Notes: generated from the sequence alone by a model not told the origin. Shown: positions 54,398 to 62,932, counted from the stretch's first letter. The stretch: DNA of 64,000 nt from Paenisporosarcina quisquiliarum (GCF_027563315.1 NZ_JAMKBJ010000003.1:186001-250000), one strand, 5' to 3'. Numbers and translations: made by a program.

Positions 54398-54434
54398 TTA
54401 TTCTACTTATCCCCTATTAACTCCTGCTACAAAC
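54398..54434 (-). promoter_or_regulatory. Overlapping sigma-H and sigma-B promoters of hpf
   Basis: On the minus strand the sigma-H -10 GTAGAATAA (54398-54406, exact to RNNGAATWW) lies 12 bp from GCAGGAGTT (54419-54427, one mismatch to RNAGGAWWW). A sigma-B-like pair, GTTTGT (54429-54434) and GGGGAT (54409-54414) with a 14-bp spacer, overlaps it. B. subtilis yvyD is also controlled by both factors. Confidence 0.8.
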
Positions 54435-54481
54435 CAAAAAGTTTTTGGAATTTTGTCGAAAGTAGACATTTTCTTTATTTT

Positions 54482-55102
54482 TCATACTCGAATCAAAGTG
54501 ATTGCACGAACTGTCTGAGCACCTGCTTTTTTCAACGCGAATGCAGCGTGATGCAGAGTGGTGCCAGTTGTATACAAATCGTCGATCAATACAATATGTT
54601 GCTCTTGAACATTTTCTTGAACGGAAAAAAGTAATTCGGTGGACATTCGATCTTTTCTTGTTTTTCCAACTTGCGATCGATTCTCTGTTTTTGACAGCAC
54701 ATTCTTGAATGGAACATTTGCATCAATGAGGAATTGATCAACTTGTGAAAAAGTTCTTTCATGTAACATTTCAGGATGCAGAGGAATAGGGACAATCAAT
54801 TCTTGAACTTGGCGTAATGGTCTGAAGTCTTCCACAAAAATTTTTGCCAGTTCGACATCCAATTGAAATTTATACTGCTGAAAAACATGTTTCATCCAAT
54901 CGTTGTAAGTGTAAAAGGATTTGACCGAGTCCAGTGCACCTTCATATATTGTCCCCGACCATTCATTTTCACTCTTTGTTTTCAATATTTTTTCAAATTT
55001 TGATCTGCATTGATTGCAGATTACATCCGCTGGTTTTATGAGAAACAGTTTTTGCCAAGAAGCACTTTCGATAAATGAGGTAGAACATATTAAACAATTC
55101 AT
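54482..55102 (-). CDS. comFC: ComFC competence phosphoribosyltransferase-like protein
   Basis: A 206-residue ComFC/GntX protein. A four-Cys zinc site at the N-terminus (CLIC and CNQC) precedes a PRTase domain with PRPP loop VLIDDLYTTGTT. It is required for DNA uptake in competence and binds single-stranded DNA with ComFA. Its ATG overlaps the comFA stop by one base (TAATG), so the two are coupled. No separate comFB is visible between them. Confidence 0.93.
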   Translation of the reverse strand: MNCLICSTSFIESASWQKLFLIKPADVICNQCRSKFEKILKTKSENEWSGTIYEGALDSVKSFYTYNDWMKHVFQQYKFQLDVELAKIFVEDFRPLRQVQELIVPIPLHPEMLHERTFSQVDQFLIDANVPFKNVLSKTENRSQVGKTRKDRMSTELLFSVQENVQEQHIVLIDDLYTTGTTLHHAAFALKKAGAQTVRAITLIRV

Positions 55103-56454
55103 TATTTGAATCCGCTGTCCTTATTGTGCGCTTCAATTGTCTCTTTTGCCTTGTCCATGGCATACGAAATTCCATGATGAAAAAACACAAGATCACCATT
55201 AGGATATTCGATTGACCGTCCGACCCTTCCACCAATTTGAATTAATGCACTGCTCGTGAAAATCAGTTCATCGGCACCCACTACCGCTACTTGTACATCA
55301 GGAATAGTAATTCCGCGCTCGAGGATAGTTGTTGTGAGCAGGCCAATTACTTTCCTTTCCCGTAACTTCAAAACCTTTTCTTTTCGATTTGGATCTTCAG
55401 CATGAACGGACAAAATTTCGGAATGCAATATCAGAAATAATGGCAAAGCTTGTTCCATAAGCTCTATCGTTGGGAAAAATATGAGAAACGGTTGATTTTG
55501 GTGCAGACAATGCATTGTCCATTTTTTAAGCTTTTGGGGAATTGCGCCTATACGGATGTGCTTTTTATAATTCCATAACCCGACAAAACGAGGTACCGGT
55601 AATGGAAAACCGTGAAACCTTCCTGATATGACAGATTTATTAACCGTTTGTCTTAAAAGTTCATCAGAAGGAGTTGCAGTGATAGTATGGACAGCGGCTG
55701 CTTTCTTTTTCGCTTTGTTCACTGCATTTTGCAGTGTCACATCTAGTGTGTAAGGAAAAGCATCAGCTTCGTCGACAAATATGACATCAAAAGCTTCTTC
55801 AAATCTATACAATTGATGTGTTGTTGCGATGATAAGCTGTGCATAATTCGTATATTCTGGAGAACCACCATATAAAGAATGAATGACGGTTTGCGGAAAA
55901 ACTTGCTGAAAACGTGGGGCTAGTTCCAGTACAACATCTGTCCTTGGGGTAGCCACACAAACCCTTTTTCCCCGCTCGAGCAAGTCAAATACTGCGGGAA
56001 ATAGAAGTTCGGTTTTTCCCGCTCCGCAGACGGCATGTATTAAATGGCTTTGATTTTGTCGAACGCTTTGCAGAAGTTCTTTTGAAGCAAGATCTTGTTT
56101 GGGAGTTAATTTCCCTTCCCATGAAAACAGATGTGACGGTACTTGTTTTATTCCGGGACCGCTCCACGTAATGAGAACGGTACAACTACTCACTCTGCCC
56201 ATGCGAATGCAATGGCGGCAGTATAGACAAGGGCCTTTACATTTTGCACATTGAAAGGAACTTAATTGCTCAAATCCACATCGACGACAATGGTGCTGTT
56301 TAGATTTTAGTATGCGGGAAAGTTGTTTTGACTGAATGCCTTTATGAGGGATAATAAATCCTTTTTGAATATAATCTTCAATGGTGGGTAAAGGAAATGG
56401 GGTCTTTTCCTTCAACCAAATTCGACCACTTAAAAATGTTTGTATTTCTTCCAT
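55102..56454 (-). CDS. comFA: ComFA competence DNA helicase/translocase
   Basis: A 450-residue ComFA, the ATPase that pulls incoming single-stranded DNA through ComEC. A four-cysteine zinc region (about 55-85, CRRCGFEQ and CAKC, CLYC, CRHC) precedes a DEAD-box core with Walker A CGAGKTE and Walker B VIFVDEADAFP. Helicase motif VI is QIGGRVGRS. ATG 56454 is chosen: it lies seven bases after GGAGG, whereas ATG 56460 abuts that site. It forms an operon with comFC. Confidence 0.94.
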   Translation of the reverse strand: MEEIQTFLSGRIWLKEKTPFPLPTIEDYIQKGFIIPHKGIQSKQLSRILKSKQHHCRRCGFEQLSSFQCAKCKGPCLYCRHCIRMGRVSSCTVLITWSGPGIKQVPSHLFSWEGKLTPKQDLASKELLQSVRQNQSHLIHAVCGAGKTELLFPAVFDLLERGKRVCVATPRTDVVLELAPRFQQVFPQTVIHSLYGGSPEYTNYAQLIIATTHQLYRFEEAFDVIFVDEADAFPYTLDVTLQNAVNKAKKKAAAVHTITATPSDELLRQTVNKSVISGRFHGFPLPVPRFVGLWNYKKHIRIGAIPQKLKKWTMHCLHQNQPFLIFFPTIELMEQALPLFLILHSEILSVHAEDPNRKEKVLKLRERKVIGLLTTTILERGITIPDVQVAVVGADELIFTSSALIQIGGRVGRSIEYPNGDLVFFHHGISYAMDKAKETIEAHNKDSGFK

Positions 56455-56566
56455 GAGCATTCCTCCAATACGGATTACTCATTCCTACATTTTCATCATA
56501 ATACCAAATTGTGGAGACCCGCAAATTTAAGACTGACGATAGATTTGTTAACAAAGACCAAAGAAT

Positions 56567-56594
56567 AAAAACCCCGCAAATTCGCGAGGTTTTC
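56567..56594 (-). terminator. Terminator of the lipoprotein gene
   Basis: AAAACCCCGC and GCGAGGTTTT pair with one mismatch around a short loop, immediately after the stop codon. Confidence 0.78.
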
Positions 56595-56601
56595 AATCAT
56601 C

Positions 56602-57192
56602 TTATTCTGCTGCATCTCCAATGAAATATACACTGCTGACACGCCAGTTTCCTTCTTCTTTGGCAAACACGGTAACTTGTCTACCTGTCCGATCAAGTTT
56701 TGCACCTGTTGATACCTGTTCAAGGGAAATTGCAAGCGATGCAAAGACCTGTGCTTGGTTTTCATCATATTTGATGACCGTTACATCTTCAGCTGTTCTT
56801 TTTACATCGTATTCTTTAAACGTTTTTACAACGGTCGCTTCTTCTTCTTTGTAATCAAACCCTTCAGGTTCCGTAGCAATGATTGACATATATTTTGCAA
56901 TGTCTTCGTCATTGAATGAAGTCATGTACGTATCGAAAGATGCCAAAATTGCCTTTTTCTCGTCTGCAGGCACATTTTGGGCCTCTTCGATTTCGGAACC
57001 CGCCATCTCAAATCCCACATCAGACTGAGCTTGATCTTGTTTCTGATCTTTCACACCATGTTCCAATGCGCTATTTTCGCTTGAAGATTCACCGTCAGAA
57101 ACTGAACCTGCTCCTTCTCGATTCTCTTCACTTGCACAAGCTGATAGTAATATTGAAAGAAGTGTCAATATCATCATATATTTAAAATTCAT
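56602..57192 (-). CDS. Lipoprotein with NTF2-like domain
   Basis: A 196-residue lipoprotein: signal peptide with lipobox LLSAC (Cys19), a long Ser/Glu/Gln-rich linker (about 20-72) and a C-terminal domain (about 78-196) with LASFDTYMTSFNDEDIAKYMSII. That block looks like an NTF2/DUF4440-type fold. Substrate or partner is unknown. The ATG follows GGGAGG. It is divergent from the NERD-domain gene, with repeat array II-a between them. Confidence 0.82.
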   Translation of the reverse strand: MNFKYMMILTLLSILLSACASEENREGAGSVSDGESSSENSALEHGVKDQKQDQAQSDVGFEMAGSEIEEAQNVPADEKKAILASFDTYMTSFNDEDIAKYMSIIATEPEGFDYKEEEATVVKTFKEYDVKRTAEDVTVIKYDENQAQVFASLAISLEQVSTGAKLDRTGRQVTVFAKEEGNWRVSSVYFIGDAAE

Positions 57193-57332
57193 TAAAATCG
57201 TCCTCCCACTCGGCTATTTTGCCCTGTATTGATTGCCTTTATTATATTATAGCCACATTCTGAATAGAGACGACACGATTCATGTGAAAGTTTCGTGTAG
57301 AAATGTGCTGTTATGTGAGTGGAGCTTCATTT

Positions 57333-57452
57333 TGTGCAACCTGGATGGCCATTCTGTCTACCTGGAAGGGAAAACTGTCTACCTGGAATTTCAAACTGTC
57401 TATCTGGAAGGCCAAACTGTCAACCTGGGACGGCGCTGTCTGCCTGGCTTTC
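57333..57452. repeat. 21-bp-period repeat array II-a (upstream of the NERD gene)
   Basis: Units start at 57333, 57354, 57375, 57396, 57417 and 57436. The core is CTGTCTACCTGGA, with 8-bp variable spacers; the fifth unit is 19 bp and the last degenerate. The first unit has the variant TGTGCAACCTGGA, which also opens the two downstream arrays. It lies in the gap between the divergent lipoprotein and NERD genes. Confidence 0.9.
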
Positions 57453-57533
57453 TTTTCAAGTAATTCAGTTGCAAGTAGATGGATAAAAATGCTATTTTTA
57501 CAATATCCGAAACTTTAAAGGGAGTGATATTTT

Positions 57534-58490
57534 ATTATCGAGAATCGTCAAACGCCAAAAACGTTAAAAGTTTACCTTCGCTTACTTAATAGAGTGCCGA
57601 ATGAACACCCGCTTTATAAGGAAATCGAGTCGAGAATCAATCGAATCCGTGCTGGATACAGCGGTGAGACATATGTTGACAATTTTATAAAGAATATTGA
57701 ATTTCCATGTTCATTTGCCGTTTTTAAAGACATTAATATTCAAACTTCTGCAAATACAAAAGCCCAATTTGACACTTTGATTATTACACCAAAGTTTGTT
57801 TGTATATTGGAAGTAAAAGCATTAAAAGGTCGAATCTCATTCCAAAAGACTCCTGCTCAATTAATCAGAGAAGTCGACGGAGTAAAAACATCTTTGAAAT
57901 GTCCAGAGGAACAACTGAAACGTCATGAACGAAGATTAGTAAAATGGTTGAATTCGATTCAAATTAACCTCCCCATAAAAAGTGCAATTGTATTCGCCTT
58001 TTCTAGCACCATTGTGGACTTGCCTCCAAAGTATTCAAACATAATGATGGGCTGTGATGTCGGGTCATATATAGAAGACCTATTCGAACTCCCTCCCACA
58101 CTTACAGAAAAAGATTTCAAATCGTTAATCGACTCCCTGGAACAAGCTAAAACGAATTATTCCCCTACCCCACTAGTAAGTACTTTCCCAATTCATGATT
58201 CAAAAATTGTTAAAGGATTGCTTTGTCCACAATGCTCCATCAATATTGGCACTCTTTATAAATGTCCTACTTGTAAAATTTCCCGGAAAGTAATCATTGC
58301 GAATGCACTCGAGGATTGGTTTTATTTGATGAAAAGCACTATTACTACTAGAGAATGCCTAGATTTTTTGCAACTAAAAGATAAAACATCCGCATCGCAT
58401 ATTTTAAATAGAGCTAATTTAATTCCTAAAAACAATGGTCGTTATAGATTTTATAAATTATTCGATGATGTCAATGAGGATTCCTTTTAA
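57534..58490 (+). CDS. NERD-domain protein with zinc ribbon, probable ATT start
   Basis: A 318-residue protein with an N-terminal nuclease-related NERD domain (about 35-150; GYSGETYVDNF, AQFDTLIITPKFVCILEVKALKGRI). A zinc ribbon follows (CPQC and CPTC, about 235-250), and then a short C-terminal helical part with LNRANLIPK. The only standard start is GTG at 57594, without a ribosome site. An in-frame stop lies at 57525-57527, and a strong site AAAGGGAG sits nine bases before ATT at 57534. The added residues (IENRQTPKTLKVYLRLLNRVPNE) resemble the N-terminus of Bacillus NERD proteins. Arrays II-a, II-b and II-c flank it. Function is unknown; a DNA-binding or nuclease role is possible. Confidence 0.8.
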   Translation: MIENRQTPKTLKVYLRLLNRVPNEHPLYKEIESRINRIRAGYSGETYVDNFIKNIEFPCSFAVFKDINIQTSANTKAQFDTLIITPKFVCILEVKALKGRISFQKTPAQLIREVDGVKTSLKCPEEQLKRHERRLVKWLNSIQINLPIKSAIVFAFSSTIVDLPPKYSNIMMGCDVGSYIEDLFELPPTLTEKDFKSLIDSLEQAKTNYSPTPLVSTFPIHDSKIVKGLLCPQCSINIGTLYKCPTCKISRKVIIANALEDWFYLMKSTITTRECLDFLQLKDKTSASHILNRANLIPKNNGRYRFYKLFDDVNEDSF

Positions 58491-58525
58491 AGACACAATG
58501 AAGTGCTTGAAAAGAAATAGGAGTT

Positions 58526-58630
58526 TGTGCAACCTGGATTACCATTCTGTCTACCTGGCAAGTGAAACTGTCTACCTGGATGCGAATTCTGTCTACCTGA
58601 ATCTAAACTCCTTCTACTAGACATGCGCCA
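58526..58630. repeat. 21-bp-period repeat array II-b (downstream of the NERD gene)
   Basis: Units start at 58526 (variant TGTGCAACCTGGA), 58547, 58568 and 58589, exactly 21 bp apart, with core CTGTCTACCTGGA. A degenerate unit follows at 58610. Confidence 0.9.
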
Positions 58631-58640
58631 CTTTTCATTT

Positions 58641-58745
58641 TGTGCAACCTGGAAGGCCGTTCTGTCTACCTGGATTCCAAAACTGTCTACCTCCCAAGCT
58701 ATTCTGTCTACCGGGATGCTAGTTCTGTCTACCTAGAACCTCATT
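58641..58745. repeat. 21-bp-period repeat array II-c (second downstream array)
   Basis: Five units start at 58641 (variant TGTGCAACCTGGA), 58662, 58683, 58704 and 58725, exactly 21 bp apart. It repeats the opening of II-a and II-b and ends just before the degU terminator. Confidence 0.9.
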
Positions 58746-58757
58746 ATCATCTCACCA

Positions 58758-58790
58758 AAACAAAACCCCCTCACAAATGTGAGGGGGTCA
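58758..58790 (-). terminator. Terminator of degSU
   Basis: ACCCCCTCAC and GTGAGGGGGT pair perfectly. On the minus strand TTTTGTTTTG follows. Confidence 0.92.
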
Positions 58791-58800
58791 TATAAATCAA

Positions 58801-59475
58801 TTAACGTACTTCTACCCAGCCGTTCTTGATTGCTGTAACTACGGCTTGTGTGCGGTCATTTACATTCATTTTTTGAAGAATGCTTGATACGTGATTTTTT
58901 ACTGTTTTTTCAGAGATGAACAAAGTTTCACCAATCATGCGGTTACTTTGTCCGTCCGTTAACAATTGAAGAACTTCACATTCACGTTTCGTCAGCAAAT
59001 GGAAAGGACGACGAATTTCGGATTGATGGAATGTTCCTTTGTTTTCACGTTCACTTAAGCGACGGAATTCTGCCACTAAGTTACGTGTAACTTTTGGATG
59101 TAAGTAAGATCCTCCTGCAGCCACCACTTTAATGGCTTGTACTATTGCATCTGCATCCATTTCTTTTAACATGTATCCAAGAGCTCCTGTTTTAAGAGCG
59201 TGCGTAACGTAAGATTCATCATCGTGAATAGACAACATAATCACTTTCGCTTCCGGATATTTCGCCATCAGCTCGCCAGTTGCCTCTACCCCATTTTTGC
59301 GGGGCATGTTGATATCCATTAAAATAACTTCCGGTGCATATTGCTCGAAAAGATTTAAAGCATCGCTTCCGTCATCGCCTTCAGCAACAACATCGAATGA
59401 ATCTTCAAAATCTAAAATTCGTTTTACACCTTCACGGAATAATTGGTGATCGTCTATAATTACAATTTTCGTCAT
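58801..59475 (-). CDS. degU: Two-component response regulator DegU
   Basis: A 224-residue NarL-type regulator. The receiver domain (about 3-120) has phospho-acceptor Asp54 (ILMDINMP) and Lys near 104. The C-terminal LuxR-type HTH (about 160-220) shows [12 protein letters not shown] and [25 protein letters not shown]. It is nearly collinear with B. subtilis DegU, which governs exoenzymes, competence and motility. Three tandem ATGs follow AGGAGG; the third (59475) has the best spacing. It follows degS. Confidence 0.97.
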   Translation of the reverse strand: MTKIVIIDDHQLFREGVKRILDFEDSFDVVAEGDDGSDALNLFEQYAPEVILMDINMPRKNGVEATGELMAKYPEAKVIMLSIHDDESYVTHALKTGALGYMLKEMDADAIVQAIKVVAAGGSYLHPKVTRNLVAEFRRLSERENKGTFHQSEIRRPFHLLTKRECEVLQLLTDGQSNRMIGETLFISEKTVKNHVSSILQKMNVNDRTQAVVTAIKNGWVEVR

Positions 59476-59504
59476 CATCATTTCCTCCTAAATATAAGCA
59501 GAGC

Positions 59505-60659
59505 TTATCTCTCTTTTTCCTCAATTAAAGGAATTCGAAACATCATTGTTGTTCCTTTACCTGGCGAGGATTTCACAATCATTTCACCTTTTAATAAGTC
59601 TACCCGCTCTCGCATCCCCAATAATCCAAATGAACTATCGCGGACAAGGCGCTGGTCAAATCCAATACCGTTATCCTTCACGGTAACTGTCACTTTGTTT
59701 TTGAACCATTCAACTTCCACCCATATGGTTTGGCAGTTCCCGTGTTTTGTAGCATTCGTCACGGATTCCTGAATCAAACGAAAGATGGCTACTTCATAAT
59801 TAGGTAAAAGTCGACGTTGTTCGCCATGGGAATTGAAGTGTATTTTGCACCCCATATTATATTCTTCGATAGTCATTAAGTATTTTTTGAGGGTAGGAAC
59901 TAAACCTAAATCGTCCAATGCCATTGGTCGCAGGTCGTAAATAATTCGTCTTACTTCCGACAGTGCATTTCGAACCATCAATTTCAGACTAGATATCTCG
60001 ACTAATGCCTGATCGACACCTTTCTCACGATAAGTTCGTTCGATTAAATCGGAACGGACCAAAACATTTGCCATCATTTGGGCAGGACCATCATGTATTT
60101 CACGTGATAGCCTTTTTCTTTCTTCTTCTTGTGCTTCAATAATTTTAAGACTGAAATCTTGCTTTAACTTTGCCGTTTCCAAAGCTTGTCCAACATTTTT
60201 CAAATCAGATGTTAAGTAGTTGGTTACTACGTTGGCTTGAGTAACAAGCTGATCGGCATGCAAAATGGCATCGTTTAATTCAGTTAAACGACGTTCCAAA
60301 TCATCTCTACGTTCCCGTAATTGGCGATCTTCCGTTCGGTTAATTGAAAGTTTAATTTGTAAATCATTTGCTTGTTCGTAAGCCTCGCGCACTTGCTCTT
60401 CCGTAAACGTGTTAAAATGCTTGGAGACGTCACCGAGACGTTTTCGTGATAGACGGGTCTCTTCTTCAAGCAAGTCACCTTCTATTAATACATCCGCTAA
60501 TTTTGAATGGACAATTTCTAATTCTTTTTGCATTTGTAATAAGCTTTGTCGATTTTGTTCGCTTATAATAAAAATATCGTTTTTGGAGCGGTCCATCGTT
60601 TCAACCATTTGGCTGAAAATATGATCTAAAGAATTGATATCGACCTTTTTCCCTGACAT
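59505..60659 (-). CDS. degS: Sensor histidine kinase DegS
   Basis: A 384-residue cytosolic kinase without membrane helices. An N-terminal coiled-coil sensor (about 1-170) is followed by HisKA_3 with phospho-His189 (RLSREIHDGPAQM), the same residue number as B. subtilis DegS, and an HATPase_c domain ending FGLLGMRERVDLL. It phosphorylates and dephosphorylates DegU. The start at 60659 (MSGKKVDINS) has AAAAAGGAG upstream. The frame continues to 60821 but that part lacks a ribosome site and homology. Confidence 0.97.
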   Translation of the reverse strand: MSGKKVDINSLDHIFSQMVETMDRSKNDIFIISEQNRQSLLQMQKELEIVHSKLADVLIEGDLLEEETRLSRKRLGDVSKHFNTFTEEQVREAYEQANDLQIKLSINRTEDRQLRERRDDLERRLTELNDAILHADQLVTQANVVTNYLTSDLKNVGQALETAKLKQDFSLKIIEAQEEERKRLSREIHDGPAQMMANVLVRSDLIERTYREKGVDQALVEISSLKLMVRNALSEVRRIIYDLRPMALDDLGLVPTLKKYLMTIEEYNMGCKIHFNSHGEQRRLLPNYEVAIFRLIQESVTNATKHGNCQTIWVEVEWFKNKVTVTVKDNGIGFDQRLVRDSSFGLLGMRERVDLLKGEMIVKSSPGKGTTMMFRIPLIEEKER

Positions 60660-60837
60660 CGGGTATTCTCCTTTTTCGAGCAACTGTCTAATGAATGTTT
60701 CATCATTCATTTCTCTATCTATATAATACGTCATACATGCCTTTATTCCTGCTATGACTGCATTTATTATATCACTATATACACAAAAACATATTAAAAT
60801 TACATGACAACTAGATGTCAATGAGGAGTGGAAAGAT

Positions 60838-61470
60838 TTGAGAAAAGATTATGTCACTGTCAAAGGATTTGGAGAAACAGAAATAATTATTCAAAAATCC
60901 AGATTTCTCACATATGTAAATCGCGCTGAAACAGAACAAGAAGCTCAAGCATTTATAGAGGAGATTAAATCAAAACATAAATCAGCGAATCACAATTGCT
61001 CCGCTTACATGATTGGTGAACATGACTCCATCCAAAAAGCAAATGATGACGGAGAACCCAGTGGCACGGCAGGCGTTCCTATGCTGGAAGTGTTAAAAAA
61101 ACAAGGATTAAAAGATACTGTGGTTGTCGTAACACGGTACTTTGGTGGCATAAAATTAGGTGGTGGCGGATTAATACGCGCTTACGGAAAAGCGACTACC
61201 GAAGGAATTCAGGCAGCTTGTATCGTTGAGCGCAGACTTCATCATTTAATGAAAGTATCCGTAGATTACACTTGGTTGGGTAAAGTTGAGAATGAAGTGC
61301 GTGGTTCCGCCTATCCTCTTGAACGAATCGAATATGCAGATAATGTGGAAATATTTCTCTATGTGCCTGTATCAACCGAAGAGAAATTTGTTGAATGGAT
61401 AACAGAAATGACGAATGGGCAAGCTATTATCAAGCGAGAATTAGCAGAATTTATTGAATTTGATATCTAA
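60838..61470 (+). CDS. yvyE: YigZ/IMPACT family protein (YvyE-like)
   Basis: A 210-residue protein with UPF0029 (about 18-125, containing HNCSAYMIG and DGEPSGTAGVPML, VVVTRYFGGIKLGGGGLIRAYGKA) and a C-terminal DUF1949 domain. The family binds ribosome or nucleic acid-related partners, with no fixed function. The start is TTG at 60838 after GAGGAGTGG. It is divergent from degS as in B. subtilis. Confidence 0.92.
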   Translation: MRKDYVTVKGFGETEIIIQKSRFLTYVNRAETEQEAQAFIEEIKSKHKSANHNCSAYMIGEHDSIQKANDDGEPSGTAGVPMLEVLKKQGLKDTVVVVTRYFGGIKLGGGGLIRAYGKATTEGIQAACIVERRLHHLMKVSVDYTWLGKVENEVRGSAYPLERIEYADNVEIFLYVPVSTEEKFVEWITEMTNGQAIIKRELAEFIEFDI

Positions 61471-61551
61471 TTCGGTTCATTTATGCTTAAATATAAGAAG
61501 AAATATTTAACAGATGTAATGAATTTAAAGAAAATGTAAAAAACTTTTCCT

Positions 61552-61580
61552 TTTACGGTTTAGTTAAAGCATTGTATAAT
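61552..61580 (+). promoter_or_regulatory. Promoter of the LCP gene
   Basis: TTTACG (61552-61557) and TATAAT (61575-61580) are separated by 17 bp. A GTAGGG/CCCTAC hairpin (about 61640-61656) stands just before the GAGGAG ribosome site and may modulate translation. Confidence 0.6.
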
Positions 61581-61671
61581 GAGGAGTACTGTAGCTAGAG
61601 ATGAAACAATGCGCTAACTTCAGACGTCTTATTGATTAGTAGGGCAATCCCCTACCTAGAGGAGATTAAAA

Positions 61672-62730
61672 ATGAATCGAAAACAATATAAAACGACAAG
61701 AAGCGGTGCCTCCAAAAAGTCATTAATCCTAAAAGTCTCAGCTATGCTTATTGCTTCCGTCCTAATCAGCTTAACGGCTTATGGAATTTATCTAGCCAAA
61801 AAAGCAGAATCAGCTGCAGATAAATCCTATGAAGCAGTGCAAGACCGAGCAGGTTCGGAATTACGCGAAGAAGCTGTAAAGCCTCTTGAAGATAATGTAT
61901 CCATTCTTTTCATTGGCGTAGACGATAGTGAAGCACGCAGTCAAGGCGAGGGTAACAGTCGTTCAGATGCATTGATGCTTGCTACACTTAATAATAAAGA
62001 TAAAACGGTCAAATTAGTCAGTATTCCACGTGACTCCCTGGTATACATTCCAGAAGCGGGATATAAAGATAAAATAACTCATGCTCTTTCTTACGGCGGA
62101 ACAAAAGCTTCTATTGAAACTGTCGAAGAGTTACTGGAAGTTCCTGTTGATTATTATGTACGAATGAACTTCAATGCATTCATCGATGTTGTGGACGCAC
62201 TGGATGGAATTTATGCAAATGTACCTTACGACCATTTAGAAAAAGATGAAAATGATATCTACTCCATTCAACTGGAAGAAGGCTATCAGAAACTTGACGG
62301 TCGAACTGCACTTGCATTAGCCCGTACCCGTAAACTAGATAATGATATTGAACGTGGTAAACGCCAACAGGAAATTTTGGCATCGATTATGGATCGAGCA
62401 TCTTCAGCAGCTTCCTTTACTAAGTATGGGGATGTAATTGATGCAGTCGGTGACAACATGAAAACTGATATGACATTCGATGAAATGAAGTCGTTCTTTG
62501 CTTATATTAAAAATGGCGCTCCGGATGTTGACACATTAACTCTTGAAGGCGCAGATGACATGTCCACTGGTGTTTATTACTGGTTATTGAATGAAGAATC
62601 ATTGTCTGAGACTAAAGATGTTCTTCAAAGCCATTTAGGTTTAAACCCAGATGCATCTAGTTATTCTGATGGCGGTACTGAAACAGATACTAATGAATTA
62701 GCAAAGGATAACGATTACGATAATGAATAA
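61672..62730 (+). CDS. LytR-CpsA-Psr family cell wall polymer ligase
   Basis: A 352-residue LCP protein with one N-terminal helix (about 20-43) and an extracellular LCP domain (about 75-230). The catalytic residues lie in NSRSDALMLAT, SIPRDSLVYIP and ARTRKLDNDIERGKRQQ. LCP enzymes transfer undecaprenyl-linked teichoic acid or other glycopolymers to peptidoglycan. Location next to tagO, the first committed step of wall teichoic acid synthesis, matches B. subtilis tagU/lytR. The C-terminal tail is acidic and disordered. ATG has GAGGAG upstream. Confidence 0.93.
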   Translation: MNRKQYKTTRSGASKKSLILKVSAMLIASVLISLTAYGIYLAKKAESAADKSYEAVQDRAGSELREEAVKPLEDNVSILFIGVDDSEARSQGEGNSRSDALMLATLNNKDKTVKLVSIPRDSLVYIPEAGYKDKITHALSYGGTKASIETVEELLEVPVDYYVRMNFNAFIDVVDALDGIYANVPYDHLEKDENDIYSIQLEEGYQKLDGRTALALARTRKLDNDIERGKRQQEILASIMDRASSAASFTKYGDVIDAVGDNMKTDMTFDEMKSFFAYIKNGAPDVDTLTLEGADDMSTGVYYWLLNEESLSETKDVLQSHLGLNPDASSYSDGGTETDTNELAKDNDYDNE

Positions 62731-62738
62731 TTCTTCAC

Positions 62739-62773
62739 TCCCAACACTGTTACATTGTGTTGGGTTTTTTATT
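62739..62773 (+). terminator. Terminator of the LCP gene
   Basis: CCCAACAC and GTGTTGGG pair perfectly and run into TTTTTTATT. Confidence 0.92.
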
Positions 62774-62892
62774 GCTAAAAAGTATGTAAGACTTTCATTT
62801 CTTCTTTTTCTGAATAGGAATTGAAGTACCTCCACTCAAAGCAAAGAGTTAATTCATTTAAGCCATAATTCCCCTCCTATTCCCTAACCACT

Positions 62893-62928
62893 CAAAAAAA
62901 AACCTCATGCGATTTATCGCATGAGGTT
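62893..62928 (-). terminator. Terminator of tagO
   Basis: AACCTCATGCGA and TCGCATGAGGTT pair perfectly. On the minus strand nine Ts follow. Confidence 0.95.
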
Positions 62929-62932
62929 TACA

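Noticed and set aside
57233-57518. Frames across array II-a (repeats such as VYLEGQT)
   Set aside because: Same artefact of a 21-bp period. No ribosome site, and the frames overlap the divergent promoter region.
14631-58745. CRISPR array interpretation of the 21-bp arrays
   Set aside because: Cores are only 11-13 bp, spacers 8-10 bp and often repeated, and no cas gene is nearby.
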